Below, piece by piece: positions 12,946-24,574 of a stretch of 64,000 bases of DNA. The notes beneath the pieces were generated by a model. The model did not search any database. It was not told the DNA's origin and saw nothing but the letters and a program-made list of their open reading frames with translations. Within the stretch, counting starts at the first letter, position 1; each line of letters begins with the position of its first letter. Position numbers and translations under genes: made by a program. Source of the DNA: Aspergillus flavus (lineage: Eukaryota > Ascomycota > Eurotiomycetes > Eurotiales > Aspergillaceae); assembly GCF_009017415.1 (NCBI RefSeq), contig NC_092406.1, positions 248,001 to 312,000 on the forward strand. The letters run 5' to 3'.

Positions 12946-14861
12946 TTAACACTCCACCTTCTCGAGCTCTTTCGCGTGACTCTCTTCCCACGGGTGCTCC
13001 ACTTCCACTGAACGGATCAATGCTTCGTGGGCAGCGCTCCGCGGTGTGATTTCGAGACGATATGGCGCCGGGTGGCTGATAACGCCCGGGAGAAACTCAG
13101 CCTTTAGATCGCCTTCCCCCTCGGGCTTGGAGAAATTAAACACTGTCAGGGACTGCACGATGGTCAGGAAGATGGTTGCGTCGGCTAGTAGTCGGCCAGG
13201 GCAGATACGTCTGCCAAAGCCGAACGCAAGAGTATGCGGATCAAGCTCGGGATTGTCGCCCAGGAAACGCTCAGGTCTGAATGTCTCAGGATCGCGATAG
13301 ATCTTGGGGTCATGGGTGAAGCCCCTAAAATGGTTAGATATGTATTACAGTATGTGAAACTCAGCGTACGGGTAAAGCTCAACGTACCAGATGTTTGGCA
13401 GGATTAATGCGCCCTTGGGAATGAGATAGCCTTCGTAAATATCATCCTCTGTGACCAAGTGCGCAACGCCCATCGGGCCAACTGGGTGCCATCTAAGGGT
13501 TTCCTTGACCATGGCATCAATATATGGGAGGGTGTCACGATCTTCAAATGTAGGAAGCTTGTTCGGGCCGACGACACGATCGATCTCCTTTTGGGCTTTG
13601 CGCTGGACTTCGGGGTATAATGCCATTGCTAGGAAGAAACTCGATAACGACGATGCAGTCTAGAGCATGTTAGCCAGTACGCATCTTGTGAGAGGTTCGA
13701 CTGGTGTTACAGTATCTGCTCCTCCTGCATAAAGTGCTCCGGCCGTCCATTTACTCACAAGCTCTTCTTCAGCAGTTGGTTCTCCATCGATTTGTTCAAG
13801 GAGACGGGCCAGGTACGAGGGCGGGTACGACCCTTGACGCATATGCTGCTTCACAAGTTGATATGGCTTCTCAATGGTTGCGAGCAATGTCTTTCTCCAC
13901 TCGTAGCCTGTCCGCTTGAATCCGGCACCTGGGAACCAGGTTGGAAGGTATTTCACTGTGTTCGTTAACTTCTGGGCAGTTGGTCTGAAAAGCTAAGTTG
14001 CCCTACAAAGGGGAATGACGTCTACCAGCCAGGTCCCGGGTTTCACCACAGCTGAGAAGTTCTCCATTGATTCGTTTACCAAGTCAATGAGGGGATCGCG
14101 GCCATGAGGCTCGATATTATAGCCATATGCAATCTTTAGAATCACAGCCCCTACCTCCCTATTCCGAATCAGATACACCACCATCGATTAGGCTCATAGA
14201 CTTACGTTTTAATATGCTGAATCAATTCATCTGGCTTCTGCAAAATCCGCAAGAGGAATCGCCGCACTTCAACGTCCTGCAGTGGGTTGAAGCGTGACAT
14301 TAGCTCCTTAGTACCCAGAACGCGATGCATCGCTTTACGATAAGAGCGGAATCGATTGGTGTATCCCTGCAGGGTTACGACATCTTCCCAACCCACTCTG
14401 CCTTGTGTTACTATGTGTATAGTCTATGTGGACTATCCGTAACTTGGTGTATACTCACATTTCCGCGGCAAAGACCAATCTAGGTCGAGATGAGTATATA
14501 ACGGAGCGCTTTTCCATGAGGTCAAATGCCGCCTGGTGGTCATTAAGGATGACGATTGTTTGGCCAAACATTGACACAGAACTGATTGGGCCTGGCGAAA
14601 ACATTTATCAGATTGCGCCCCTGTCGTATGAAACAATGATAACATACCGTAGAGCTCCTTGAACTTCAACCAGTGAGTCCACTCCTGCTGTCCAGGTCGC
14701 GGCAGATCCCGCAGGTTTCCAATTATCGGCTTCGGCTTCGGGCCTGGAGGAAGTGGTGCAAGCGTCTTCTTTCGAAGTAGCATTATCTTTACAAAATACA
14801 GAAAGGCCAGCCCCAGAAGGACACTGCCTAACGTTGGTAGAGGCATTGTGACAGCCATCAT
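12946..14861 (-). CDS. Cytochrome P450 monooxygenase (OrdA-like type)
   Basis: Seven exons: 14861-14648, 14591-14459, 14397-14206, 14158-14007, 13955-13711, 13659-13388 and 13324-12946 (528 aa, usual P450 length). An N-terminal membrane anchor (about residues 8-25) is followed by the Pro-rich hinge LPPGPKPKP. The I-helix oxygen-binding motif AGGADTT is at about 306-312. The ExxR motif is KETLRW (Glu365, Arg368), and the heme loop [10 protein letters not shown] has the iron-ligating Cys444. It is expected to be an ER-bound heme-thiolate monooxygenase needing a P450 reductase. The overall style ([19 protein letters not shown]) is that of the large fungal group containing O-methylsterigmatocystin oxidoreductase and many uncharacterised enzymes. 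The substrate cannot be told. A second P450 and a methyltransferase lie within 6 kb, suggesting tailoring of a small molecule. Confidence 0.9.
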
Positions 14862-16387
14862 CTACTAGAAGTACAGACAACAAAGAATAGAAGGAATGAA
14901 GGAAGTACTATACAGTGCAAGGATCAAGTCCAGATCAACGGCGGGGCGGCGTGGCTCTTATGCACGAGAACAAACGCCACCCTACGTGCATGCTGAACTT
15001 ACTGTCAGCACAGTAGTGGCGAGATAATTAATCTAGTCGGTATGTTAGCTCTATAATTTGGTCACTACCATTCTTCGATATTTTCATGATTGGTCTGCCG
15101 ATTGTTTTTAGAGTTAAAGTATGGACACAAAGGGAAGTAGCTAGCACTTGGCTCCGCACTTAAAGCCTCGGCTGGCAACTCCCAAAGAGCAAAAGAGGGG
15201 ATAAGTTGAAGAGATACGCAGAAGTTCTTGTAGGGATGGTCTTGATGCAACAGGCCCCATCACAGAAACTAGTGGTTTCGGATATACGCACCCTATTTGG
15301 TTTAGTTTCAGCCTTAGGGGAGGTATTGGAAGTCGCACGTCCAGCAACTTCCTCTCCTTGGAAAACAAAGTTGTATACCGGTTTCTGTTGACAGTGTCGA
15401 AACTCTAATAAGAGCAAGAAGTATTACGTTTGCTCACCCACGTTCCCTTCCTTGAGGCTTACCACCAACGGTGTCTTCCCATTTCACAACAACCGTTCGT
15501 TCGTGGCCACAACTCGTCTCGGACAAAGCTGGTCCAATTTCTCAAGAGTTGTGTCATCGATGGTCTACTCTAGCAAGTAGGATCGAAAAGATTAGTAGAG
15601 GCTTAAGAGAAGATTACCCGCTAACTCTGGCCTGGAAGACCTGCGCGACATTCTTGTAGCCGTTCATTCATGTCATCCTATACCTCTCCTTTTCTCTTCC
15701 TCTACCTTAGATAAACAACATACTAGCTAGCATTTCCCAACATGATGCTATCCTCAAGTGGCATCCCGGGAGAAAGCCACATCAATGTGGCTCTTGCTCT
15801 GGCCGGGTCATTGAGGGATAGCTTGGATCATGGTCAACCTGCGACTTTCTTAGATCACTTCAGAATGCCCAACGCCGTGGTCTTGTCCTTATGGTACACA
15901 CCGGTATCCTATTCCTGGACAGGCTCGACAGGAGAGACGACTAGTACCTGCATAGATAGCAGTGGTAACTCATGGTATCGCGCTACAATGCAAATGCGTT
16001 GCCCTGGATCTACCCACTATCACCTATCCTGGCTGGCTAATCTCAAGGCTCTCCTTTGGCAAAACAAGGAAGACAGTGGTGCCAGCTCTCAACTGCTCTG
16101 TAATATAAGACAGCAATAAGGTGCAGGGAGTGTAGAACTGTATCAAAATGATTAGAATGACTATCGCTCCTCCGTAGTTACCGCCGAATGGGATCCCTAC
16201 TCAAACAATTCAAATCGGCCAACGTCAGCAGTAATTTAACTACCTATCAAGCCCACGGATTAGCACAATGTTACCGGCAACAGATTAGTGGACAATAAAA
16301 ATAAAAATGAAAGTGAGGGAGAAAAAGAGTGCCATAAGAGAAAAGCGATTGGTGAAAAAAAGTACGGAGGAAAAAAGAAAAATGAAT
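14862..16387. other. Intergenic between P450 gene and tRNA-Asp
   Basis: Contains the promoter of the P450 gene at its left end. An open frame at 15742-16119 (125 codons, ATG start) has no recognisable domain and I do not call it. The right end carries an A-rich flank next to the tRNA 3' end on the minus strand (T-rich when read as transcript), which is compatible with a Pol III terminator. Confidence 0.45.
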
Positions 16388-16476
16388 CTCCCCGACTGGG
16401 AGTCGAACCCAGGTCTCCCGCGCTTGTTCTCGTATGAGATGACAAGCGGAAATCATGACCGTTAGACCATCGAGGA
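16388..16476 (-). tRNA. tRNA-Asp (anticodon GTC) with 17-nt intron
   Basis: On the minus strand the acceptor stem TCCTCGA pairs with TCGGGGA (one T-G wobble), with discriminator G. The T arm is CTGGG-TTCGACT-CCCAG. The anticodon stem is TCCGC/GCGGG and the anticodon GTC lies at 16443-16441. The intron of 17 nt (16439-16423) lies one base after the anticodon, as in nuclear tRNAs. The spliced length is 72 nt. Confidence 0.88.
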
Positions 16477-16986
16477 CTTGTTGTGAAAAGCTTTACTTTT
16501 TAGGTACATAGCCCAAGTTATTAGTACCTAGAGGGACTAGAAATGGCTTTACCATCCCGGTCCATTTTAGCAAGTGTCTTAGGGAACAACTTTCTCACTT
16601 CAATGCCTTTAGGCCTGCACAAGTGATCGCTCGGACATTACTCAAGACTAATAGGGCCTACAAGTAAATAAATCCTACCAAGCTATAGGATTAAGTCTTA
16701 CAGTTGAACTTTTTCTTCTAAACTTCATATTCATTGGATATATATATTCGTCAGGGAACAACATTTGCCTAAAATTTCAAGGTTAAAAACCCACAATAAT
16801 GAATGAATGATAAGTTCACGGGTCTGTTCGATTCTTGTCAAATCACCAAAGAAAAGCATCATTGTCAAAATAGGTTTCAATTGATTATGATCGCTATCAC
16901 CTAATACCGATCCGCGCCCTAACTTTGAGTTGTCGACATGAGTGTACATGATATATACATCTTTTCAAAGGTTCTTTATAGATCTA
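16477..16986. other. Intergenic, no supportable gene
   Basis: AT-rich spacer between tRNA-Asp and the 3' end of the second P450 gene. Nothing recognisable was seen apart from a presumed 3' UTR. Confidence 0.5.
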
Positions 16987-18816
16987 CTATTTTATTAAGA
17001 CCCGCACGCCCTTGCTATCCATCTTCGGGAAAGGCAGGAACATATCATGTGCAAGTGTCACGTCCTCAAGTGTAGTTTCATACAACTCGAAATCTAATTC
17101 TCGGAGGACCTTGGGAAGGGCGAGGAGAATTTCGGACCGCGCGAGACTGTCCAAGAATTAGTGTGGAGGATTGACAGTGGGTAAAAGGAAGCATACTTCA
17201 TGCCAATGCATTGTCTTGACCCTTTGGTGAACGCCACCATATACTTTTCTAAATGCTTGCGCTGTTCTAGGTCTAGCCAACGCTCGGGAATGAACTTATG
17301 TGAGTCGGGGAATATGCGCTCATCATGATGCATCAACGTGCTCGACATTCCAACGGGAGTCTGCTTGGTAAGTATACAATTGTTCAGCATGTTAAGATAG
17401 AGATATTTAGACTTACCCCGGCGGGTATAGACCATTCCCTGAACTGCAGGGCTCTATCGGGTGCAACTCTTTGCAATCGAGTGCTGAGGCCGTACGAAAG
17501 TCTGGATCGAGTTATTAGTAAACGCCAGATATTTCTAATAATTGTGGTCACAGAAGGGTCGTACCTTAATCCTTCAAGGATGACTGATGTCTAAGTGTCA
17601 GACAGTTAGTGGAATGAATACTCAACATAGATACTTTTACCAGGACATACCAGGTAAGGCATTTTCTCGAAATCTAACAGAGTAGCCGTCCGATCAGGAT
17701 CCAGCTGGTTGAGCTCCTCTCTCAATTTCTGCAACTTGTCTGGACTGTGAAGCAGGTAGAACATCGTCCAAGTCAAAGCTTTGCCTGTAGTCTCAGCTCC
17801 TGCACCGACCACTACCTGAACTTCCTGCCACAAGCGCTCCGGAGATTTCTCCTCCGGCGGAAGATTGCTATTGAGAACGTCGTGAAAGAAAGTGGGATGA
17901 CTGAATTGACTCTTAACTTTGTCATATCCGTTGGCGTTTTGCTCCTCCATGATCGACGCTATGACCTCACGGCAGCGACGTTGGAAATGGAATGTCAAGT
18001 CCATCTCGGGATTTAACCAGGATAGCCAACTTTCGGGTAGCGCATTAAATACTTTAATAAGCCAGGGGAAAGGTTTGATATAGACGCCCGACTTCGCAAC
18101 TCCACTCAGTGTCCTGCTCCATCGCGGAACAAAGTCCGGCTCATCGAGGTAGTGGAACCCAGCACCCATAGTGTAATCGGTCACAACATCAGTTGCGAAA
18201 CAGGTAAACGGATATTGAAGCGCGACTGGGGTTCCTGTTCCCTTGAATTCCCTCAGACGGTCGTACAGCTTGTCGACCAAACCCTGGATGAGAGGTTCGA
18301 GCTTTCGTATCCGTGTCATCGCAAAGTAAGGGTTCATGTTGGAGCGCAGGAGGCGGTGATGATAATGGTCCACTGTCGCCATTGCCGTCTTGGTAAGCCC
18401 GAATTGCCGTGTGTAATACTCATATTTATTTCGCGGACTGTCTCGAGAATATAATACTTCATAATAATCGGGGTCACTGATATGGAGTTCCCAGGGACTG
18501 ATACGCACGATGGGACCTGGGATTAAGGTACAATTAGCATTGTGTCACTATATTTTGCCATACCAATGGCTTGTTACGTGTAGTATGTACCATATTTTTC
18601 ATGCATCCGAATGATTTGGAATGTATACTGGCCCTCGCAGTAAATATCGTAGTACAGTTCATACCATAATGTAAGCGCAGCCAACTTAGGGCCGGGGAAC
18701 TTGGCCAATGGGGACAGCCATAATCGATACACAGCCAGAGAAATCAGATAGCCTGCCCCTGCTAAGGCGATGATCCAGGGTTGAAAAAGGAACTGAAACA
18801 TGCCTCGATCTCGCAC
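16987..18816 (-). CDS. Cytochrome P450 monooxygenase (trichodiene oxygenase-like type)
   Basis: Six exons: 18816-18591, 18516-17651, 17590-17565 (26 nt), 17501-17417, 17360-17197 and 17146-16987 (508 aa). The N-terminal transmembrane helix is at about residues 12-30 and is followed by the FPGPK hinge. The I-helix motif AGAETT is at 314-319. The ExxR motif EGLR (Glu370, Arg373) is split between the 26-nt exon and the next. The heme loop [11 protein letters not shown] has Cys452. In style it resembles the fungal CYP58/trichodiene oxygenase and related groups (PAGTPVGMSS before the PERF-like PERW). Many members have no known substrate. It is transcribed divergently from the methyltransferase gene, with 512 bp between the start codons. 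An alternative start is the second Met, 15 nt downstream. Confidence 0.9.
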
Positions 18817-19328
18817 AACGTCAGCGCGAAGGACAAAAAGGGGGAAAAAGCAAAAATTGGGCGATCGGGCGAAACATGACCAGGGCTACGATGTTATTTA
18901 CGCAGTTCTCTCTTCTTTACCTTCCACCAATACCGAAGGATGCACCATCGACCGTTAGTATTTCACCCCCGCCCCCATATTAAAACGGTACTGCAGGTAT
19001 CTCCACAGTCTAAGAAATGGCTGTCCTGTCGGAGCAGCCGATCCCTCGGAGGACACTCCGTTTATTGAAAATCTTGCCGTTGGCAGTAGCTCTTGGCTCA
19101 TTAGTGCAGCGCTATGATCCATCACCTCCCCGAAAAGTCCAATCATGCAACCGATAGCTGGCGGTATTATGTCTCAGGACAGGGGCTTCGCAAGTGGTTT
19201 TCCCTTTGCCGAATCCTTGCGTCCCATGTGTTTGCCTTTTGTCACGGAATAATCCACATGGCTTATAAGCGATCAGAGACCCTCTTGGTCCATTTGTGAT
19301 CCGTCATATTGATCCCATTAAACACACC
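18817..19328. promoter_or_regulatory. Divergent promoter region between P450 and methyltransferase
   Basis: The two start codons face away from each other across 512 bp, so this segment must hold both promoters. Shared regulation is inferred from arrangement only. I did not find a convincing palindromic Zn2Cys6 site. Confidence 0.5.
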
Positions 19329-20870
19329 ATGTGCTCGCACGCGAATGCCGATCTACCCATTGATCCAGAGGTTCGTGTTCCAGATTTGGAAGATAAATTA
19401 TAGAACTCTATTAAAATGATTATTATTCTGCGTTCAGGCCGACGCGGATCTCTACAGCGATGAGGACTACTCCAGCACGTACGTATCGCTTAGGGTTCAC
19501 TTTAGTCGCTGATTCGACTCACTAACCGAATTAAACTCAACAGAGCCGGCAGTTCGACAACATCTTTGTCGTCCAGTATCTTAAATTATCAGTGGGTATT
19601 TTGATTTAGACTCATAAAGTCAAATCTAACGTTTGCTCTGCCAGATACGAGGTCTGAATCTGAATGACCACCCATCATTTTCAACAACTGACGTAGCGAT
19701 AGAACGGACGGCGGTATCATGCATATCGACAAGGAGAATATGTCATTGTAAGTTCTTTATCATCAATCATCTGGCCATGAACTGACCGGCATCGCCCAGC
19801 CAAATGATGAAAGAGAACAAGATCGATTAGACCTGGTATTTCAACCCTCAACCTCACCCTGCCAGTTACTTCTCTCACTCTCGAAAGGGTCACCACATAT
19901 GTAGCCTCGTGCTGGGAGGAGCATTATATAAATCTCCAATATCAGAAAACCCACGAAGAATCCTAGATTTAGGGACCGGAACGGGCTTATGGGCGATTGC
20001 CATGGCTGAGTACGAAGCTAAACATATCTGAAGTACGCCACTGACAATAGATAGTCAGTACCCAGAGGCACATGTCATCGGTTAGCACAGTCAACACCTT
20101 CATTCTAGTTTCACTGCTGATTGGTAATAGGGACGGACCTGAGCCCCATTCAACCTTCATGGTATGAGCCTGCTTGACTTCAAATATAGGAAATGGGATG
20201 GATTATTGAGTATAACTTCATCAGGGTTCCACCGAATTGTGTCTTTGAGATCGACGACTTCGAGCTTCCGTGGAACTTCACCCAACCATTTGATTTCATC
20301 CATGCCCGCAGCGTTGAGGGATCCGTCAAAGACTTCCCGCATCTCTTTCGCCAAGCGCATCAGAGCCTCGTCCCTGGTGGCTGGTTTGAAATGATGGAAC
20401 CCACCGTCGACATCTTCTCCGACGACGATAGTGTTTCGAAAGCGCCGCATCTATCTGAATGGCGGGATATGTTGATCGAGGCGAGTGGAAAGTTTGGCAA
20501 GGAGATGGGGGCGGCGAAAAATTACAAGAAGTGGATGACTGAGGCAGGCTTCACTGATGTGACAGAGGAAATATTCAAGGTTGGTAGCTCGTTGACGAGA
20601 AGAAATCGGTATTGTTGACTTTTCCAGGTGCCGTTTTCGCCATGGGCCAAAGACCCCAAGCTGAAGGAGCTGGGACGGTACCAGCAAGCTAATATGCTGG
20701 AGGCGCTCGATGCGTACTCATTGGCGCTGTTCACTCGATTCTTGGGTTGGAGCGTTGATCAGATTCAGATGCTCTTAGTCGGGGTTCGACAAGAATTGTT
20801 AGACCGGAAGCTACATATCTACTCGCGGTACTATTTGGTCTACGGTCGGAAGGAGATAGAAGGTTCGTAG
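19329..20870 (+). CDS. LaeA-like SAM-dependent methyltransferase
   Basis: Eleven exons: 19329-19370, 19438-19478, 19544-19591, 19645-19651, 19703-19747, 19800-19835, 19888-20009, 20055-20080, 20131-20161, 20225-20579 and 20628-20870 (331 aa). The acidic/Ser-rich N-terminus leads into YENGRRYHAYRQGEY, a hallmark of fungal LaeA-like class I methyltransferases. SAM motif I (ILDLGTGTG) is at about 98-106, followed by the acidic strand-2 segment VIGTDLSPIQPSW. VPGGWFEMME is the usual strand-4/5 region. The 7-nt exon (19645-19651) is required: no direct splice across it keeps frame. Such proteins are cytosolic or nuclear. Some regulate, others methylate metabolites, and nothing here decides between them. 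It is adjacent and divergent to a P450. Confidence 0.85.
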
Positions 20871-22182
20871 CCATCAGGTTGGGGATGTTGGGAGAGTCAA
20901 ATATGGTATGGTTTACCTGTCCATCACTGCATTTCAAACCATACCCGCCTTGCATGATACCACCATTTTCTTTCTTTCTTGGTTTGTTTTTGTTTATTTC
21001 GAGCAGGAATATCACATTCTCCACCCTCCGCAGTTGAGCTCAATTTAATCCAAAGCAATATTAAGAGCATTCTCCTGATAGGCAGAGCATCTGCAAGATC
21101 GAAGATCAAATATACATGTCACATCTGGATATCTGCTCGCCAACATATAATGTGACGTTTTAGATGGGTTGTCCCTGTGCTATTAGATAGTATTCAGATG
21201 CATAAGAGCCGAAAAGAGTCCAAAACCTGCTATTCGTAGACCACACAACACTAAGTATTCATGAGACCTCCGTTCGGTTAGTGCTTCATCTCGCTACGGG
21301 AGATATTACCGATCATGTGACGACGTTGGCCTTGCGCCTGCATTAGTGTCAAAGAGCTGCATAGCCATATTTTCACCCGCCCACGTGTCTGGTCGAGACC
21401 TATAATATAACCATAGTAGGTACTAATCTGCACTAGAGACGCATTGTCATCATTCAATGACCTGGAGATTCCCTTCGGAGTACTCGTGATCAGGGTTCAA
21501 TATGACAAGCTTGGGGCATGACCTATATTCAATATTGCCCTGGAGTAGGAAAACTCCCCCACAGATCAAATTTAGCTCTCCGGTAAATGCAGGTTGAGAT
21601 ATTTGCCGGTTCGCCCTACCGGCAGTGGGGTTGAACACGGATCATCGCTGTCATGAAGTGGGTGCTCAGATGGGATAAGGCGTCGCTCCGTGACGGTCGA
21701 TGGATCTAGCCGGAATTAGAAATAATATTCACGCCCGCAACGGTTGGAAAAATGATGTTGATATATCTTAAGAAAAGTGGTAGACAGGGCTTGATTAGGA
21801 TCTTGTTTGTTTACGATGAGAGCTGCACGGGTGCATCCTGCTGCCTGAGGCCATGACGAGTGAGCATGACGCCACTTATCGGCCCGGAGTCGGAGAAAGC
21901 CGCCTGCGGTTTTTCCACTGCAGACACCAATTGTGAACTAGACGGGGTAGTCACTACTAGCGATGATGCTACTGATATAGTCCTTTTTTTTTCTCTCTCC
22001 TACCCTAACCCTCTCATTTCGCTTGCCTGTCGCTCTATAAATCTCTTCCTCTTGCCCCTTGTGCATATTCGCTGAACATAGAGCACTCGGAATCCGTTTG
22101 TTTGCGTCCCTGGGGATCGGTTTGTCGTCATTCTCTTTTCGCGGACCCGCGCCACTAAGCGCGCCGCATCAATCTCACCATC
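20871..22182. other. Intergenic, promoter of zinc transporter at right end
   Basis: About 1.3 kb without a coding region. The last ~200 bp before 22183 are pyrimidine-rich (for example near 21985-22060), as is common in Aspergillus promoters. No other structure was recognised. Confidence 0.5.
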
Positions 22183-23945
22183 ATGGGCCTCTCCAAAACT
22201 AACAGGATCATTATCCTGTTGGCCATCGACTCGGCGTTCTTTCTGTTAGAATTGACAGTTGGTTAGTATCCATGGACCGGTGCTGCCTCGTTCTTCTTCT
22301 CACCCCCTGCAGGCTATGCCGTCCACTCGCTTGCCCTGGTTGCTGATTCGTTTCATATGGTATGTATTTCCTGCGCACCGAGTATCGACACTGGTTTAAG
22401 GCTAACTATGTCTGTCAAGCTTAATGATGTGCTGTCCCTGTGTGTTGGTTTATGGGCCGTTAAAGTCGCCAACCAGGAGACCAATTCGACCACTTCCAAG
22501 ATGTACACTTATGGGGTATGTCTTTGCTCTGGCGGGTGGGGGCGGAGTACAAGCTGACCATGATCTTTTCACTATAGTGGCAACGTGCGGAAACCCTCGG
22601 AGCCTTGGTCAACGGTGTCTTCCTCGTCGCTTTATGCATGTCGATTTTCCTAGAAGCTATACAACGTCTGGTGGAACCCCAGGAGGTGCAAAACCCGAAG
22701 CTCGTTTGCATTGTCGGTTGCTTTGGTCTTTTGTCGAATATCTTGGGTCTTTTGTTGTTTCATGATCACTCCCATGGCCATGGCCACGGCCATAGCCATG
22801 GTGAAGCTCATGGTGTTGAGGATGTGGATGTCGCTGAGCAGGGCTATATTTCTCATGGCGGAAGTGACCCCGCGCGGGGGATCGCAGTACGTTCAACCTT
22901 ACACAATTGTGTCATCAGCGATCGGATTCTAATCTATTCAATGCAGGACGAATGTACACTCTCTTCTCCCAATACTCGCAGACGCCGAACACTTGATAGC
23001 CAACATCGCGGGTCGCCCAGATACAGTAATAACGTGGAAGACATCCAGGTACATCCAGCTACTATGAGACAAGAAATTATCGGTCGCAGCCGCTATGTCG
23101 ATGAGGAGCAGTCGTCTGAGTCGGACAGCGACCAAACAAACCTCGCTGAAACATCAGAACGATCCGCACTCCTTAGCCACAAAGACCGAGCGGGCAAGTA
23201 TACTGACGAAGCAAACGCATCCCTTCAACCAAATGCTACGGTGGACGACGACATCCATAAATTCCACAACCACGCGCAGCCCAAGTCGAAGGACTCCAAG
23301 CACGGTCATGGCCATGGTCACGGCCATGGACATGGACATGATCTCAACATGCGGGGCGTTTTTCTCCATGTCATGGGTGATGCTCTGGGCAACGTTGGTG
23401 TCATAGCTTCCGCCCTGGTTATATGGCTGACCGACTATGAATGGAGGTTCTATGTTGACCCTGGCATTTCGTTGGTGATTACGGTGATCATTCTCGCCTC
23501 GGCCATTCCTCTTTGCAAAGCCGCATCTAGAATCCTCTTACAGGCTGTTCCCCCTGGAATGAGCATTGACCATATTAAAGAAGATATTGAGAGACTTCCT
23601 GGAATCATCAGCTCCCACGACTTACATGTTTGGCAACTGAGTGACACGAAGCATGTCGCTTCGATTCACATTCAAGTGGATACAGAGATCAAAGGGGAGG
23701 GTTCGGAGAGGTATATGCGCTTGGCTAGACAGGTGCGAAGATGCCTCCATGCCTACGGCATTCATTCAACAACGATTCAGCCCGAATTCGCACCTGGAAG
23801 CGACGTTGAAGACAACCAACCTGCTTCATCCTATTCTAGTAACGGCCCCTCTAGTCTGCGGGAGGAAGACTCGCGGGCGTGTCTCTTGGAATGCGGTGAT
23901 GGTTGTACGCGAGGTGGAGAGTGTTGTCCCAAGACCTCAACCTAA
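22183..23945 (+). CDS. Zinc transporter, ZRC1/COT1-type cation diffusion facilitator
   Basis: Five exons: 22183-22261, 22313-22359, 22420-22515, 22578-22886 and 22947-23945 (509 aa). The protein moves Zn2+ (possibly Co2+/Cd2+) from cytosol into the vacuole or another organelle in exchange for protons. Six membrane helices are expected. The transport-site HxxxD pairs are His41/Asp45 (helix 2) and His318/Asp322 (helix 5). Two His-rich clusters flank the long cytosolic loop: about 136-152 and about 296-309 (alternating Gly-His). The C-terminal domain contains HDLHVWQLSD, typical of the family. The C-terminus is Cys-rich (ACLLECGDGCTRGGECC), a possible extra metal site. The fourth intron (22887-22946) is exactly 60 nt and has no in-frame stop, so retention would add 20 residues to the loop. 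Confidence 0.95.
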
Positions 23946-24574
23946 TCGTTCGTCCCTTTTCCCTTCTTTGATCAAAAGCATGTCTACTATTCATACCCCC
24001 TTTTATTTTTCGTGTTTCATACCTAGATTGGAGGTTTGGTGTCTCGAGGAAAATCATTTGGGTCATGGGTGGGGTATTTGTTTATAACCTAATACTGTAT
24101 ACTGCGCTTTGTGGGATTTGCTGATATTCTTATTTTGAGCATATTTCATAACAACTCGACTTTGAGTGTTTATTCATTTCCCCCCCTCCAGCTACATTGT
24201 TATAGATTGACCGACGAGGAATATTATCATACAAAGTAATTCTTCGGGTTGACTGTAGATCTAGAAAACAAAAGCAAACTATTAATAGACTTCTAGACCC
24301 ACGATTGTTCTAACCTTAACCACCGGTGCCTTCACGTGACCCATCTCCGCGGGTCAGTGGAGATCTCCAGGCCAGGAGACCCCCCTGTGTTGTTCACTTC
24401 TCTCTCGGTTGACCATGATGCTTTGTGTTCCCAATTTGAAGCGTTGAGTGTCATTGTTCTCCCAATGAGAACCAAGTACGCCGCTTTCCGACATCCCATC
24501 AGAACTTCCGTGTAAAGGCGGAGCAATGCCGCAGACAGCTTCGCTTTGGCCACTTTCGGGTTGACACAGCAAGC
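23946..24574. other. Intergenic, no supportable gene
   Basis: Holds the 3' end of the zinc transporter gene and the promoter of the metallophosphoesterase gene. No extra feature was recognised. Confidence 0.5.

Noticed and set aside
15742..16119. 125-codon ATG-started frame between the two P450 genes
   Set aside because: No recognisable domain, signal or intron. Its position between cluster-like genes is suggestive but not evidence.
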